64,000 bases of DNA from Advenella sp048381675 (GTDB lineage Bacteria > Pseudomonadota > Gammaproteobacteria > Burkholderiales > Burkholderiaceae_B): assembly GCF_048381675.1 (NCBI RefSeq), contig NZ_JBLWIS010000006.1, positions 113,358 through 177,357 on the forward strand. The letters are read 5' to 3'. Below are positions 1 through 7,933 of the stretch, piece after piece. The notes under the pieces are model-generated. The model saw nothing but the letters and a program-made list of their open reading frames with translations. It was not told where the DNA came from and did not search any database. Position 1 is the first letter of the stretch. The number at the start of each line of letters is the position of its first letter. The translations under genes were made by a program, and so were the position numbers.

Positions 1-329
1 ATGACTTGCGTTTTCCAGAGCTTTCCCGTGCCCTGGCGGTCAAGGGGGCTGATGTTATTTCAGTTAGCGCAGCCTGGATTGCCGGGCCTTACAAAGAAAA
101 TCATTGGGAAATCCTGCTAAGGGCACGGGCGATTGAAAATACCTGTTACGTGCTGGCTTCCGGGCAGACGGCTACCCGTTGTACCGGCAATAGCATGATT
201 ATCGATCCGATGGGTAGTGTGATTTCCGGTTGTGCTGACCAGCCCGGGCTGGCGGTGAACGTGTTGGAAAAAGGCCGGATACAGCAGGTAAGAAGCATCT
301 TGCCTTGTCTTGAAAACCGGCGTCTTTAA
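1..329 (+). CDS. Carbon-nitrogen hydrolase (nitrilase family), C-terminal part
   Basis: This is the 3' end of a gene that begins before the window; the reading frame is already open at base 3 and reads D-L-R-F-P-E-L-S-R. In nitrilase/omega-amidase family enzymes this stretch directly follows the catalytic cysteine (C-Y-D-L-R-F-P), which would lie just outside the window. Visible family features are the segment ending R-A-R-A-I-E-N, the following Y-V-L-A-S-G-Q, and the G-N-S-M-I-I-D-P-M-G strand. The family hydrolyses non-peptide C-N bonds of amides, for example deaminated glutathione, omega-amides or carbamoyl compounds, in the cytoplasm. The substrate cannot be told from this fragment. A strong hairpin terminator follows shared with the converging cyd operon. 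Confidence 0.85.
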   Translation, partial: DLRFPELSRALAVKGADVISVSAAWIAGPYKENHWEILLRARAIENTCYVLASGQTATRCTGNSMIIDPMGSVISGCADQPGLAVNVLEKGRIQQVRSILPCLENRRL

Positions 330-355
330 TTTTGAAGTGTTTTTAAGATTAAATG

Positions 356-384
356 AAAAGGGCCCGTGCAAGACGGGCCCTTTT
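356..384. terminator. Bidirectional intrinsic terminator
   Basis: A perfect 12-bp inverted repeat, AAAAGGGCCCGT and its complement, surrounds a 5-base loop. It is flanked by A's on one side and T's on the other, so it can stop transcription from both directions. It lies between the converging nitrilase gene (+) and the cydABX operon (-). Confidence 0.88.
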
Positions 385-423
385 CAGGCAGCGGCCTTTG
401 TGGGCCCGCCTGCCTTGGTTAAA

Positions 424-537
424 TTAACCTTCCTGTTTGTTTTTCAGGCGATCGGGTTCGTATTCACCCCACAGCACATTCAGAATGGCCAGGGCGATGG
501 CAAACCCAATACCTAAGGTCCAGGCAAAATACCACAT
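424..537 (-). CDS. cydX: Cytochrome bd oxidase small subunit CydX/YbgT
   Basis: This small ORF of 37 codons begins M-W-Y-F-A-W-T-L-G and continues with one hydrophobic helix, then W-G-E-Y and a charged tail (R-L-K-N-K-Q-E-G). That is the typical form of CydX/YbgT, the single-span subunit that stabilises the haems of cytochrome bd oxidase in the inner membrane. A clear Shine-Dalgarno (ACAGGAG) precedes the ATG. It lies about 30 bases after cydB on the same strand and ends shortly before the bidirectional terminator, so it is the last gene of the cyd operon. It is easily missed because of its length. Confidence 0.92.
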   Translation of the reverse strand: MWYFAWTLGIGFAIALAILNVLWGEYEPDRLKNKQEG

Positions 538-566
538 AGCAAACTCCTGTAAAAATATCAATTTGA

Positions 567-1715
567 TTAGTAAACGGAATGTTTGTTTTCACGAATATAA
601 GCCGTTGTTACTTTTCCTCTCATGATGCTGTAGGCCCAACGGGTATACAAAATAATGATGGGCATGAAGATGACAACTGCAATCAGCATGACAATCAGGG
701 TGAAATGGCTGGATGAGCTGTCCCATACGGTCAGGCTGGATGCCAGGTGGCTTGATGAAGGCATCATGAACGGGAACATGGATATACCGGCGGTACCGAT
801 AATGCCGGTAATGCCAAGCGCGGAAACAAAGAACGCGGCAAAGGTTTTACCTTTTTTGGCCAGTAACAGGGCACCCAGGATACCGACATAACCCAATATG
901 GGAATCAGAATGGTGAGTGGCCAGCGCTGGTAGTTGGCCAGCCATGCACCGGTTTCACGCACTACTTCCTTGGTTAAGGGGTCGGGGCTGGCAGCCATGT
1001 TGATGGCTGAAGTAATACGGTAGCCATCTATGCCGAAAGCCACCCAAATACCGGCCAGGGTAAAGCAGACTACGGTAACCAGGCCACTAATGATCATCCA
1101 GGACTTTGCCCGGGTGTAGATGGGGTCTTCGGTGCGGTGCATCAGGTAAACAGAACCGTGGAAAGTGATCATGCCGCTGGCAACGACCCCGCAAAGCAGG
1201 GCGAAGGGGTTAAGCAAGGCCCAGAAACTACCTGTGTATGTGGGGTTAAGGATGCTGTCATATTGGAAAGGCACGCCTTGCAGCAGGTTGCCAAAGGCCA
1301 CGCCAAAAATGACCGGTGGAATGAAGCTGCCTACAAATAGACCCCAGTCCCAGGTTTTACGCCAGGTGGTGTTGGTAAGTTTGCTGCGATAGTCAAAGCC
1401 GACCGGACGGAAGAACATTGACCACAAGACAGCCATCATGGCCCAGTAGAACCCAGAGAAGGCAGTCGCGTAAATCATGGGCCAGGCGGCAAAAATGGCG
1501 CCGCCTGCCGTAATGAACCAAACCTGGTTCCCGTCCCAGTGAGGGGCTACGGTGTTGATGACGGCACGGCGTTCATCATCGGTTTTTCCGACAAAAGGAA
1601 GTAGTGTGCCTACGCCCATATCATGGCCGTCCATGACGGCAAACCCGACAAGGAGGACGCCAATCAGCAGCCACCAGATGAACTTCAATATTTCATAATC
1701 AATGAGGTTTTCCAT
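567..1715 (-). CDS. cydB: Cytochrome bd ubiquinol oxidase subunit II
   Basis: The product has 382 residues, close to the usual CydB length (379 in E. coli). It is a multi-span inner-membrane protein beginning M-E-N-L-I-D-Y-E and has the conserved early segment G-F-A-V-M-D-G-H-D-M-G-V-G. The next conserved block contains R-R-A-V-I-N-T-V-A-P-H-W-D-G-N-Q-V-W-F. With CydA it forms the quinol oxidase that reduces oxygen to water with high affinity and without proton pumping. The gene starts 11 bases after the cydA stop, with AAGGAG placed before its ATG, so the two are co-transcribed; cydX follows. Confidence 0.97.
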   Translation of the reverse strand: MENLIDYEILKFIWWLLIGVLLVGFAVMDGHDMGVGTLLPFVGKTDDERRAVINTVAPHWDGNQVWFITAGGAIFAAWPMIYATAFSGFYWAMMAVLWSMFFRPVGFDYRSKLTNTTWRKTWDWGLFVGSFIPPVIFGVAFGNLLQGVPFQYDSILNPTYTGSFWALLNPFALLCGVVASGMITFHGSVYLMHRTEDPIYTRAKSWMIISGLVTVVCFTLAGIWVAFGIDGYRITSAINMAASPDPLTKEVVRETGAWLANYQRWPLTILIPILGYVGILGALLLAKKGKTFAAFFVSALGITGIIGTAGISMFPFMMPSSSHLASSLTVWDSSSSHFTLIVMLIAVVIFMPIIILYTRWAYSIMRGKVTTAYIRENKHSVY

Positions 1716-1726
1716 AATGTGGCTCC

Positions 1727-3274
1727 TTAGTGGTTGGACTCATGGGCATAACGACCGGTACCCAGGCTGCCGGGACCCTGCCTGGAGAAACGGATCATGA
1801 GATATATTTCAACAATCAGCAGAATGGTGTAGAACGCGATGAATCCTGCCAGTGAGCCATAGAGGGAACTGGTGCTGAGCGTGGAAACGGACAGGTGAGT
1901 TGGTAGAACGCCGTAGACTGTCCAAGGCTGGCGTCCGAATTCGGCCACGAACCAGCCTACCTCGCCTGCGATCCAGGGTAATGGCAGGGAGTACAGGGCT
2001 AGTTTGAGCAACCATTTTTTCTCCGCAAAGTTACCTTTGACTGAAGCCCAAAAAGTGGCGATAAAGATGAACATCATGAAGAAGCCAAGACCCACCATGG
2101 CACGGAATGACCAGAACAGGGGTTTGACAGCAGGAATGGTATCTCTGGCAGCCTGGGCAATCATTTCAGGCGTGGCCTGGGCGACATCGGCTGTGTAGCG
2201 TTTAAGCAGCAGGCCAAAACCAAGGTCTTGTTTGTGTTGCATGAAAGTATCCATGGCTTCCTGGTCATCGCGGTTCGCCCGCAGTTTGTCCAAGGCCACT
2301 ACGGCTTGCTGGCCAGACTCGATACGGCCGTGGTTTTCCTTGATGATATCGTGAATGCCAGGCATGACTTCAGTGGTGGAGCGGGTGCCAATCAGGCCCA
2401 TTACCCATGGGATTTGAATTGCCCAGTCATTTTTCATTTCTGCATCATTAACGGATGCAATCAAGGTAAAGGGGGCGGGAGCCGGTTCGGTTTCCCACAT
2501 GCCTTCAATTGCGGCCATTTTGGTTTTTTGAGCCTTGCCAATCGAGTAGCCTGACTCGTCACCCAGGACGATAACGGAAAGGATAGAGGCGAGACCAAAA
2601 GCGGCGGCAATGCGAAAACTGCGTTTGGCAAATTCGACATCCTGTTTTTTCAGCAGATACCAGCTGGAAATTGAAAGCACGAACATGGATGCCGTTACAT
2701 AACCGGCAGAAACCGTATGCACGAATTTGTTTTGGGCTTCGGCGTTGAAAACAATCGTCCAGAAATTGTCCATTTCCATCCGCATGCTTTCAAAGTTGAA
2801 TTCGGCCCCGATAGGGTTTTGCATCCAGCCATTGGCAACCAGGATCCAAAGGGCGGACAGGTTGGTGCCGACGGCCATTAAAATGGTGACCACCAGATGC
2901 TGTTTGCGTGACATGCGCTCCCAGCCAAAAAAGAACAGGCCGACAAAGGTTGACTCTAAAAAGAAAGCCATGAGGCCTTCAATAGCCAGTGGGGCGCCGA
3001 AAATATCTCCCATGTAGTGGGAGTAGTAAGCCCAGTTGGTGCCGAATTGAAATTCTAGCGTGAGGCCTGTGGTTACACCAAGGGCGAAGTTGATGCCAAA
3101 GAGTTTGCCCCAGAAGCGGGTCATGTCCTTGTAAATAACCTTTCCGGTCATGACATAGGCGGATTCCATAATGACAAGAATCCATACCAGGCCAAGTGTT
3201 AGTGGCACGAACAGGAAGTGGTACATGGCTGTCAAGCCAAATTGCAGCCGTGATATGTTGACTAATTCATCCAT
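1727..3274 (-). CDS. cydA: Cytochrome bd ubiquinol oxidase subunit I
   Basis: At 515 residues it matches the long form of CydA. The haem b595 ligand His19 is seen in T-A-M-Y-H-F-L-F, and the conserved G-R-Q-P-W motif near the quinol site is present (E-F-G-R-Q-P-W-T-V-Y-G-V-L-P-T). The segment I-P-A-V-K-P-L-F-W-S-F-R follows the Q-loop that binds ubiquinol on the periplasmic side. It carries haems b558, b595 and d together with CydB. AAGGAG lies nine bases before the ATG. It is the second gene of a probable DUF2946-cydA-cydB-cydX operon, with an FNR-like site upstream of the whole unit that fits induction at low oxygen. Confidence 0.97.
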   Translation of the reverse strand: MDELVNISRLQFGLTAMYHFLFVPLTLGLVWILVIMESAYVMTGKVIYKDMTRFWGKLFGINFALGVTTGLTLEFQFGTNWAYYSHYMGDIFGAPLAIEGLMAFFLESTFVGLFFFGWERMSRKQHLVVTILMAVGTNLSALWILVANGWMQNPIGAEFNFESMRMEMDNFWTIVFNAEAQNKFVHTVSAGYVTASMFVLSISSWYLLKKQDVEFAKRSFRIAAAFGLASILSVIVLGDESGYSIGKAQKTKMAAIEGMWETEPAPAPFTLIASVNDAEMKNDWAIQIPWVMGLIGTRSTTEVMPGIHDIIKENHGRIESGQQAVVALDKLRANRDDQEAMDTFMQHKQDLGFGLLLKRYTADVAQATPEMIAQAARDTIPAVKPLFWSFRAMVGLGFFMMFIFIATFWASVKGNFAEKKWLLKLALYSLPLPWIAGEVGWFVAEFGRQPWTVYGVLPTHLSVSTLSTSSLYGSLAGFIAFYTILLIVEIYLMIRFSRQGPGSLGTGRYAHESNH

Positions 3275-3373
3275 TCGGATTTACTCCTTGAAGCTAGTGC
3301 TGGAATGAAGCGGGGGGATGGGTGTCACAGGAGTGACACGCACCTTAAATAAATGCAATGAGAAATTTCCGGA

Positions 3374-3772
3374 TCAGGAAAAGAGAGGAGGCGCCTGGCT
3401 ACGGTTGGGCCGCCAGCGGATGGTACGAAACAGCAGTTGCCATTCGTAGCTGACAAAGGTAATGATTTGACGGGCGATGAACCCGAGGAGCAGGATACAG
3501 GCCAGCGTGACAATGGCCGCTTGCAATTCTGAGAGAAGACAGAACAGGCAGTGGATGTTTGTGGTGTGTGCGGAAGAATCCTGGTCTGGGGAGGTATTGT
3601 TGATGATCAGGGTTTTGCCGTTCCCGGACGAGTCGCAGATTTCGATGGTGAACGGGGAAAGGGAGTCATTGTGCAGGAGTGATGAAACAGAAGGGGAAAC
3701 CGCTACCAAGGTCATCACGATGAGGACGACCCATGAGGCAAAATAGAGAGTGCGGTTTTTGTTGCGGTTCAC
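3374..3772 (-). CDS. DUF2946-like membrane protein upstream of cydAB
   Basis: The protein has 132 residues with a first hydrophobic segment (about residues 10-32), a non-conserved loop, and a motif I-H-C-L-F-C-L-L followed by a second hydrophobic segment. It ends R-S-Q-A-P-P. The H-C-x-x-C motif and the R-x-P-P end are typical of the DUF2946 family, small membrane proteins of unknown role often linked to metal handling. The probable start is GTG at 3772, where I see no good Shine-Dalgarno, so the N-terminus is uncertain. It lies 100 bases upstream of cydA on the same strand and may be co-transcribed with it. A role in metal or haem supply to the oxidase is only a guess from position and the H/C motif. 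Confidence 0.7.
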   Translation of the reverse strand: MNRNKNRTLYFASWVVLIVMTLVAVSPSVSSLLHNDSLSPFTIEICDSSGNGKTLIINNTSPDQDSSAHTTNIHCLFCLLSELQAAIVTLACILLLGFIARQIITFVSYEWQLLFRTIRWRPNRSQAPPLFS

Positions 3773-4092
3773 AATGATGTTGACTAATAAAGCATGTTAA
3801 ACAAATTGTAAACGCAACGAAAAAAAATGACTTTGCTAAATCTCAAAAGTTTCTTGATTTAGATTAATTTTTTTTGCAGCCAGTGTTTTTCTTGAATGAT
3901 GCCATTGTCTGATGGGGTTTTCATTAGGCGAGCAACCAGGGTATGGGGTAGAAAATATCAGGCATGGCAGGAAGTTTAAATTCGGGGACTCAAAATTTGC
4001 AGGTCGGGGGTAAACTTGGGTAAAAATTCACAAACCCACGTAAAATATGGGCAATTCGGAAATTTGACATAGATCCATTAGGAGAATCTCAC
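3773..4092. other. Intergenic region between cyd operon and fba
   Basis: This 320-base divergent region is AT-rich and has no convincing ORF. It holds a near-perfect FNR-like box (listed separately) nearer the cyd side. On the other side it holds the leader of the aldolase gene, ending in a TAGGAG ribosome site nine bases before its ATG. Promoters for both directions must lie here, but I could not assign clear -35/-10 pairs. Confidence 0.6.
3854..3867. promoter_or_regulatory. FNR/ANR-like binding site upstream of the cyd operon
   Basis: The sequence TTGAT-TTAG-ATTAA matches the FNR/CRP-family consensus TTGAT-N4-ATCAA at 9 of 10 defined bases. It lies 82 bases before the probable start of the first cyd-operon gene. 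FNR-type oxygen control of cytochrome bd is well established in proteobacteria; that this site is used is inference. Confidence 0.55.
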
Positions 4093-5157
4093 ATGGCATT
4101 AGTTTCAATGCGTCAGTTGCTCGACCATGCAGCCGAAAACGGCTATGGCATCCCTGCATTCAACGTTAATAATCTTGAACAGGTCCAGGCCATCATGGAA
4201 GCGGCCAAAGAAACCAATAGTCCCGTTATCATGCAAGCCTCTGCCGGTGCCCGTAAATATGCAGGTGAAGGTTTTCTGAAATACCTTATCCAGGCAGCAG
4301 TTGAAAGCTACCCTGAAATTCCTGTGGTCATGCACCAGGATCACGGCCAGTCTCCTGAAATTTGCCAGGGTGCCATCAATCTGGGTTTTTCCAGTGTCAT
4401 GATGGACGGTTCCCTGATGTCAGACGGCAAAACCATTGCCGATTATGAATATAACGTGGATGTCACCAAAAAAGTGGTGGACATGGCCCATAAGCTGGGT
4501 GTTACCGTTGAAGGCGAACTGGGTTGCCTGGGTTCTCTTGAAACCATGGAAGGCGACAAGGAAGACGGGCACGGTGCTGATGGCAAACTAACCATCGACC
4601 AGTTGCTGACCGACCCTGAGCAGGCTGCTGATTTTGTACGCCGCACCCAGCTTGATGCCCTGGCAATTGCCATTGGAACCAGTCACGGCGCGTATAAATT
4701 CACCCGCAAGCCTACCGGAGACATCCTGTCGATCCAGCGCATCAAGGAAATCCATGCCCGCCTGCCCAATACCCATTTGGTGATGCATGGCAGCTCCAGC
4801 GTGCCCCAAGAGTTGCTGGCTGAAATCCGCGAATTCGGTGGCGACATGAAAGAAACTTATGGCGTTCCTGTGGAAGAAATCCAGGAAGCCATTAAATATG
4901 GCGTTCGCAAAATTAATATCGATACCGATATCCGTCTTGCCATGACGGGTGCCATTCGTCGTTTCCTGGCCGAAAATCCTTCTAAATTCGACCCGCGCGA
5001 ATACAACAAGCCTGCCCGTGAAGCAGCGAAACAAGTGTGTATTGCGCGTTATGAAGCGTTTGGTACGTCAGGTAATGCCAGCAAAATCAAGCCGGTCAGC
5101 CTGTCTGAAATGGCTTCCTTGTATGCTGCCGGTAAACTGGCCCAGCAAGTTAAATAA
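4093..5157 (+). CDS. fba: Class II fructose-1,6-bisphosphate aldolase
   Basis: The 354-residue protein begins M-A-L-V-S-M-R-Q-L-L-D-H-A-A, as in the class II aldolases common in betaproteobacteria. The zinc-site motif H-Q-D-H-G (residues 81-85) is present, with further metal and substrate motifs V-E-G-E-L-G, G-T-S-H-G-A and V-M-H-G-S-S. It cleaves fructose-1,6-bisphosphate to dihydroxyacetone phosphate and glyceraldehyde-3-phosphate in glycolysis and gluconeogenesis, using zinc. TAGGAG precedes the ATG. It appears to be a single-gene unit closed by a hairpin, and is followed by purC. Confidence 0.96.
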   Translation: MALVSMRQLLDHAAENGYGIPAFNVNNLEQVQAIMEAAKETNSPVIMQASAGARKYAGEGFLKYLIQAAVESYPEIPVVMHQDHGQSPEICQGAINLGFSSVMMDGSLMSDGKTIADYEYNVDVTKKVVDMAHKLGVTVEGELGCLGSLETMEGDKEDGHGADGKLTIDQLLTDPEQAADFVRRTQLDALAIAIGTSHGAYKFTRKPTGDILSIQRIKEIHARLPNTHLVMHGSSSVPQELLAEIREFGGDMKETYGVPVEEIQEAIKYGVRKINIDTDIRLAMTGAIRRFLAENPSKFDPREYNKPAREAAKQVCIARYEAFGTSGNASKIKPVSLSEMASLYAAGKLAQQVK

Positions 5158-5194
5158 ACCAGTGTTTGCATAAAAGGCAAATGCCGGTATTAAA

Positions 5195-5226
5195 AATCCC
5201 GCCTTGCATTCATTTGGGGCGGGATT
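5195..5226 (+). terminator. Hairpin after fba
   Basis: AATCCCGCC pairs with GGCGGGATT across a 14-base loop and is followed by an A/T-rich stretch rather than a clean T run. It sits 37 bases after the aldolase stop and is a likely terminator. Confidence 0.65.
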
Positions 5227-5319
5227 ATTAATTTAAAGCGTTAAAATACTGGGTTTGATCCGTTATGGTTTTGCACCATAACGCAAAATCCATTCCAACC
5301 GAAAACTTAAGGGTTACAA

Positions 5320-6201
5320 GTGGTTACTGCACTTCATCAATCAACCATCAAATCATTACCATTGCTGGCACGCGGTAAAGTACGTGACATGTATGCCGTG
5401 GGTGATGATAAGCTGCTTATCATTGCCAGCGACCGCATTTCCGCGTTTGACGTCATTCTTGATGATCCGATTCCGGGCAAAGGCAAGGTACTTACCGAAT
5501 TAACCGAGTTCTGGCTGAAAAAACTGGCGCACATCATTCCCAATCACTCTACCGATGTGAAACCCGAAGAAGTGGTGGCCCCCGATGAGATTGATCAGGT
5601 CACAGGCCGTGCCGTGGTGGTTAAACGCCTAAAACCTGTGTTGGTTGAAGCGGTTGCCCGCGGTTATCTGATTGGTTCCGGCTGGAAGGATTACCAGGCA
5701 ACCGGTACGGTTTGCGGCGTGAAGTTGCCCGCAGGCCTGAAACTGGCTAGCAAATTGCCTGAGCCTATGTTTACGCCTGCCGCCAAGGCCGAGTTCGGTT
5801 CACACGATGAGAACGTGGATTTTGCCCATGTGGTGAAGGAAGTGGGCCAGGAAATGGCAGAAAAAATTCGGGACATTACCCTGAAACTCTATACGGAAGC
5901 CGCCCGTTTTGCCGCGGAAAAAGGCATTATTATTGCCGACACCAAATTCGAGTTCGGCCTGGATGAAAACAACCAGCTGTATTTAATGGATGAAGTGCTG
6001 ACCCCTGATTCTTCCCGTTTCTGGCCGGCTGACAGCTATCAGGAAGGGATCAGCCCTCCTTCATTCGATAAACAGTTTGTGCGCGACTGGCTTGAAACCC
6101 AGCCTTGGGACAAAACAGCACCGGCTCCCCGCCTGCCACAAGACGTACTCGAGAAAACCGCCGCTAAATACCGTGAAGCGGCAGACCGCCTGCTGGCTTA
6201 A
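5320..6201 (+). CDS. purC: Phosphoribosylaminoimidazole-succinocarboxamide synthase
   Basis: The 293-residue product reads G-K-V-R-D-M-Y near the N-terminus, then S-D-R-I-S-A-F-D-V-I-L-D, both hallmarks of SAICAR synthase. The late motif D-E-V-L-T-P-D-S-S-R-F-W is also typical. The enzyme joins CAIR and aspartate using ATP in de novo purine synthesis. The length fits the longer PurC form seen in beta-proteobacteria rather than the short 237-residue E. coli form. The start is GTG, chosen because AAGGG lies seven bases upstream. purE follows 13 bases later and purK soon after, forming a purC-purE-purK operon. Confidence 0.96.
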   Translation: MVTALHQSTIKSLPLLARGKVRDMYAVGDDKLLIIASDRISAFDVILDDPIPGKGKVLTELTEFWLKKLAHIIPNHSTDVKPEEVVAPDEIDQVTGRAVVVKRLKPVLVEAVARGYLIGSGWKDYQATGTVCGVKLPAGLKLASKLPEPMFTPAAKAEFGSHDENVDFAHVVKEVGQEMAEKIRDITLKLYTEAARFAAEKGIIIADTKFEFGLDENNQLYLMDEVLTPDSSRFWPADSYQEGISPPSFDKQFVRDWLETQPWDKTAPAPRLPQDVLEKTAAKYREAADRLLA

Positions 6202-6214
6202 GAAAAGGAACATC

Positions 6215-6718
6215 ATGAGCGACAATATCAAGCCGGTTGTAGGCGTTATTATGGGTTCTTCCAGTGACTGGGATATCATGCAGAATGCGACCCGGATACT
6301 TGAAGAGTTTGGCGTGCCCTACCAGGCACAGGTTATTTCAGCCCATCGCATGCCGCATGATATGGTGGCTTATGGTGCCCGTGCCTACAACGACGGTATC
6401 CGTGCCATTATTGCCGGTGCTGGTGGCGCAGCCCATCTTCCAGGCATGATGGCCGCCCTGACCGAAGTGCCGGTGTTTGGCGTGCCGGTGCCATCCCGCT
6501 ATTTGAAGGGCGAAGATTCGTTGTTGTCGATTGTGCAAATGCCCAAAGGTGTGCCGGTCGCCACGTTTGCCATTGGTGAGGCCGGAGCGGCTAATGCTGC
6601 CTTGCATGCCATTGCAACACTGGCCATGACCAATCCTGAACTGCGTGAAAAATTGCTGGCTTTTCGTGAAAAACAAACGGCCGCCGCCCGCGCAATGACC
6701 CTGCCACCTACGGCTTAG
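6215..6718 (+). CDS. purE: N5-carboxyaminoimidazole ribonucleotide mutase
   Basis: This 167-residue protein has the PurE signature G-S-S-S-D-W-D and the active-site stretch I-S-A-H-R-M-P. A later G-A-G-G-A-A-H-L-P-G-M loop is also conserved. It moves the carboxyl group of N5-CAIR to give CAIR. The ATG at 6215 has AAAAGGA just upstream; the open frame runs further back into purC but that part is not used. It sits between purC and purK, its pathway partners. Confidence 0.96.
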   Translation: MSDNIKPVVGVIMGSSSDWDIMQNATRILEEFGVPYQAQVISAHRMPHDMVAYGARAYNDGIRAIIAGAGGAAHLPGMMAALTEVPVFGVPVPSRYLKGEDSLLSIVQMPKGVPVATFAIGEAGAANAALHAIATLAMTNPELREKLLAFREKQTAAARAMTLPPTA

Positions 6719-6748
6719 TTTTTCTGCAATTAAAAGAATTGATCTCTT

Positions 6749-7933
6749 ATGACTAATACTGTAACGACTTCTGCTGTTGTTTATCCCGGCCAGTGGCTTG
6801 GCATGTTGGGTGGTGGGCAACTGGGCCGCATGTTCTGTCATGCGGCGCAAAGCATGGGGTATAAAGTGGTAGTGCTTGATCCTGCCCAGGACAGTCCGGC
6901 CGGAACCGTTGCCGAAAAACAGGTATACGCAGCCTATGATGATGTAAAAGGGCTGGATGAGTTGGCTGCGCTGACGCGTGTGGTAACTACCGAATTTGAA
7001 AATGTACCTGCGGCCAGCCTTAAACAGCTGTCGGTCAATTGCCGGGTCAGTCCCGGTGCGGCGGCAGTGGCCGTGGTGCAAGATCGTATTGCTGAAAAAG
7101 CGTTTATCGCTTCTCAGGATATTCCGGTTGCACCTTATGCCGAAGTGCGCTCTGCCGCTGATCTTGAAAATGCCGGACAGCAGCTGTTTCCAGGCATTCT
7201 CAAGGCTGCCCGCCTGGGTTATGACGGTAAAGGGCAGGCTCGTGTAACTAATGTTCAGGAGGCCCTTGCTGCTTTTGATTCGTTTGGCAATGTGCCTTGC
7301 GTGCTTGAAGCCATGCTGCCCCTGAAAGAAGAAATTTCGGTGGTCATGGCGCGTGGTTTCAATGGTGAGGTCGCGGTTTTCCCAATTGGTCAAAATACCC
7401 ATGTGAATGGCATTTTGGCCACCACCGTGGTTAACCCCGGACTGATTGCCGAAAACATTCAGGTCCAGGCCAAGCAGGCGGCCATTAAAATCGCCGAAGG
7501 CCTGAACTATTTTGGTGTTTTGTGCGTTGAGTTTTTTATTCTTGAAGATAACAGCTTGATTGCCAATGAGGTGGCGCCCCGTCCGCATAATAGTGGCCAT
7601 TACACCATGAATGCCTGTGCCAGCAGCCAGTTTGAGCAGCAGGTGCGGGTCATGGCCGGCATGCCTCTGGGTTCAACCCAATTGCTGGCCCCCGCCATTA
7701 TGCTGAACATTTTGGGCGACAGCTGGTTCCACCCCGAAACGGATGCCTTTGCTGAGCCGGCATGGGACAAGGTCTTGGCCTTGCCTGGCGTATCCTTGCA
7801 CCTGTATGGCAAAAGTGAAGCCCGCAAAGGTCGAAAAATGGGTCATGTCAATATCGTGCATGAAAACTTTGACACGGTGCTGGCCCATGCCCGCCAGGTC
7901 AGTGAAATCCTCAATTTAAGCCAGGTATTGTAA
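6749..7933 (+). CDS. purK: 5-(carboxyamino)imidazole ribonucleotide synthase
   Basis: The 394-residue product begins with G-M-L-G-G-G-Q-L-G-R-M, the N-terminal nucleotide-binding signature of PurK, and then shows the ATP-grasp fold. Conserved pieces include T-E-F-E-N-V and N-E-V-A-P-R-P-H-N-S-G-H. It carboxylates AIR with bicarbonate and ATP, feeding PurE. It ends with TAA directly abutting the ATG of the next gene (sua5), so the latter may be translated by coupling. Confidence 0.96.
   Translation: MTNTVTTSAVVYPGQWLGMLGGGQLGRMFCHAAQSMGYKVVVLDPAQDSPAGTVAEKQVYAAYDDVKGLDELAALTRVVTTEFENVPAASLKQLSVNCRVSPGAAAVAVVQDRIAEKAFIASQDIPVAPYAEVRSAADLENAGQQLFPGILKAARLGYDGKGQARVTNVQEALAAFDSFGNVPCVLEAMLPLKEEISVVMARGFNGEVAVFPIGQNTHVNGILATTVVNPGLIAENIQVQAKQAAIKIAEGLNYFGVLCVEFFILEDNSLIANEVAPRPHNSGHYTMNACASSQFEQQVRVMAGMPLGSTQLLAPAIMLNILGDSWFHPETDAFAEPAWDKVLALPGVSLHLYGKSEARKGRKMGHVNIVHENFDTVLAHARQVSEILNLSQVL

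Noticed and set aside
6338..7600. A 420-codon open frame on the minus strand across purE and purK
   Set aside because: It lies opposite two clear purine genes, is rich in His, Gln and Arg as expected for an antisense shadow, and has no ribosome site or recognisable motif.
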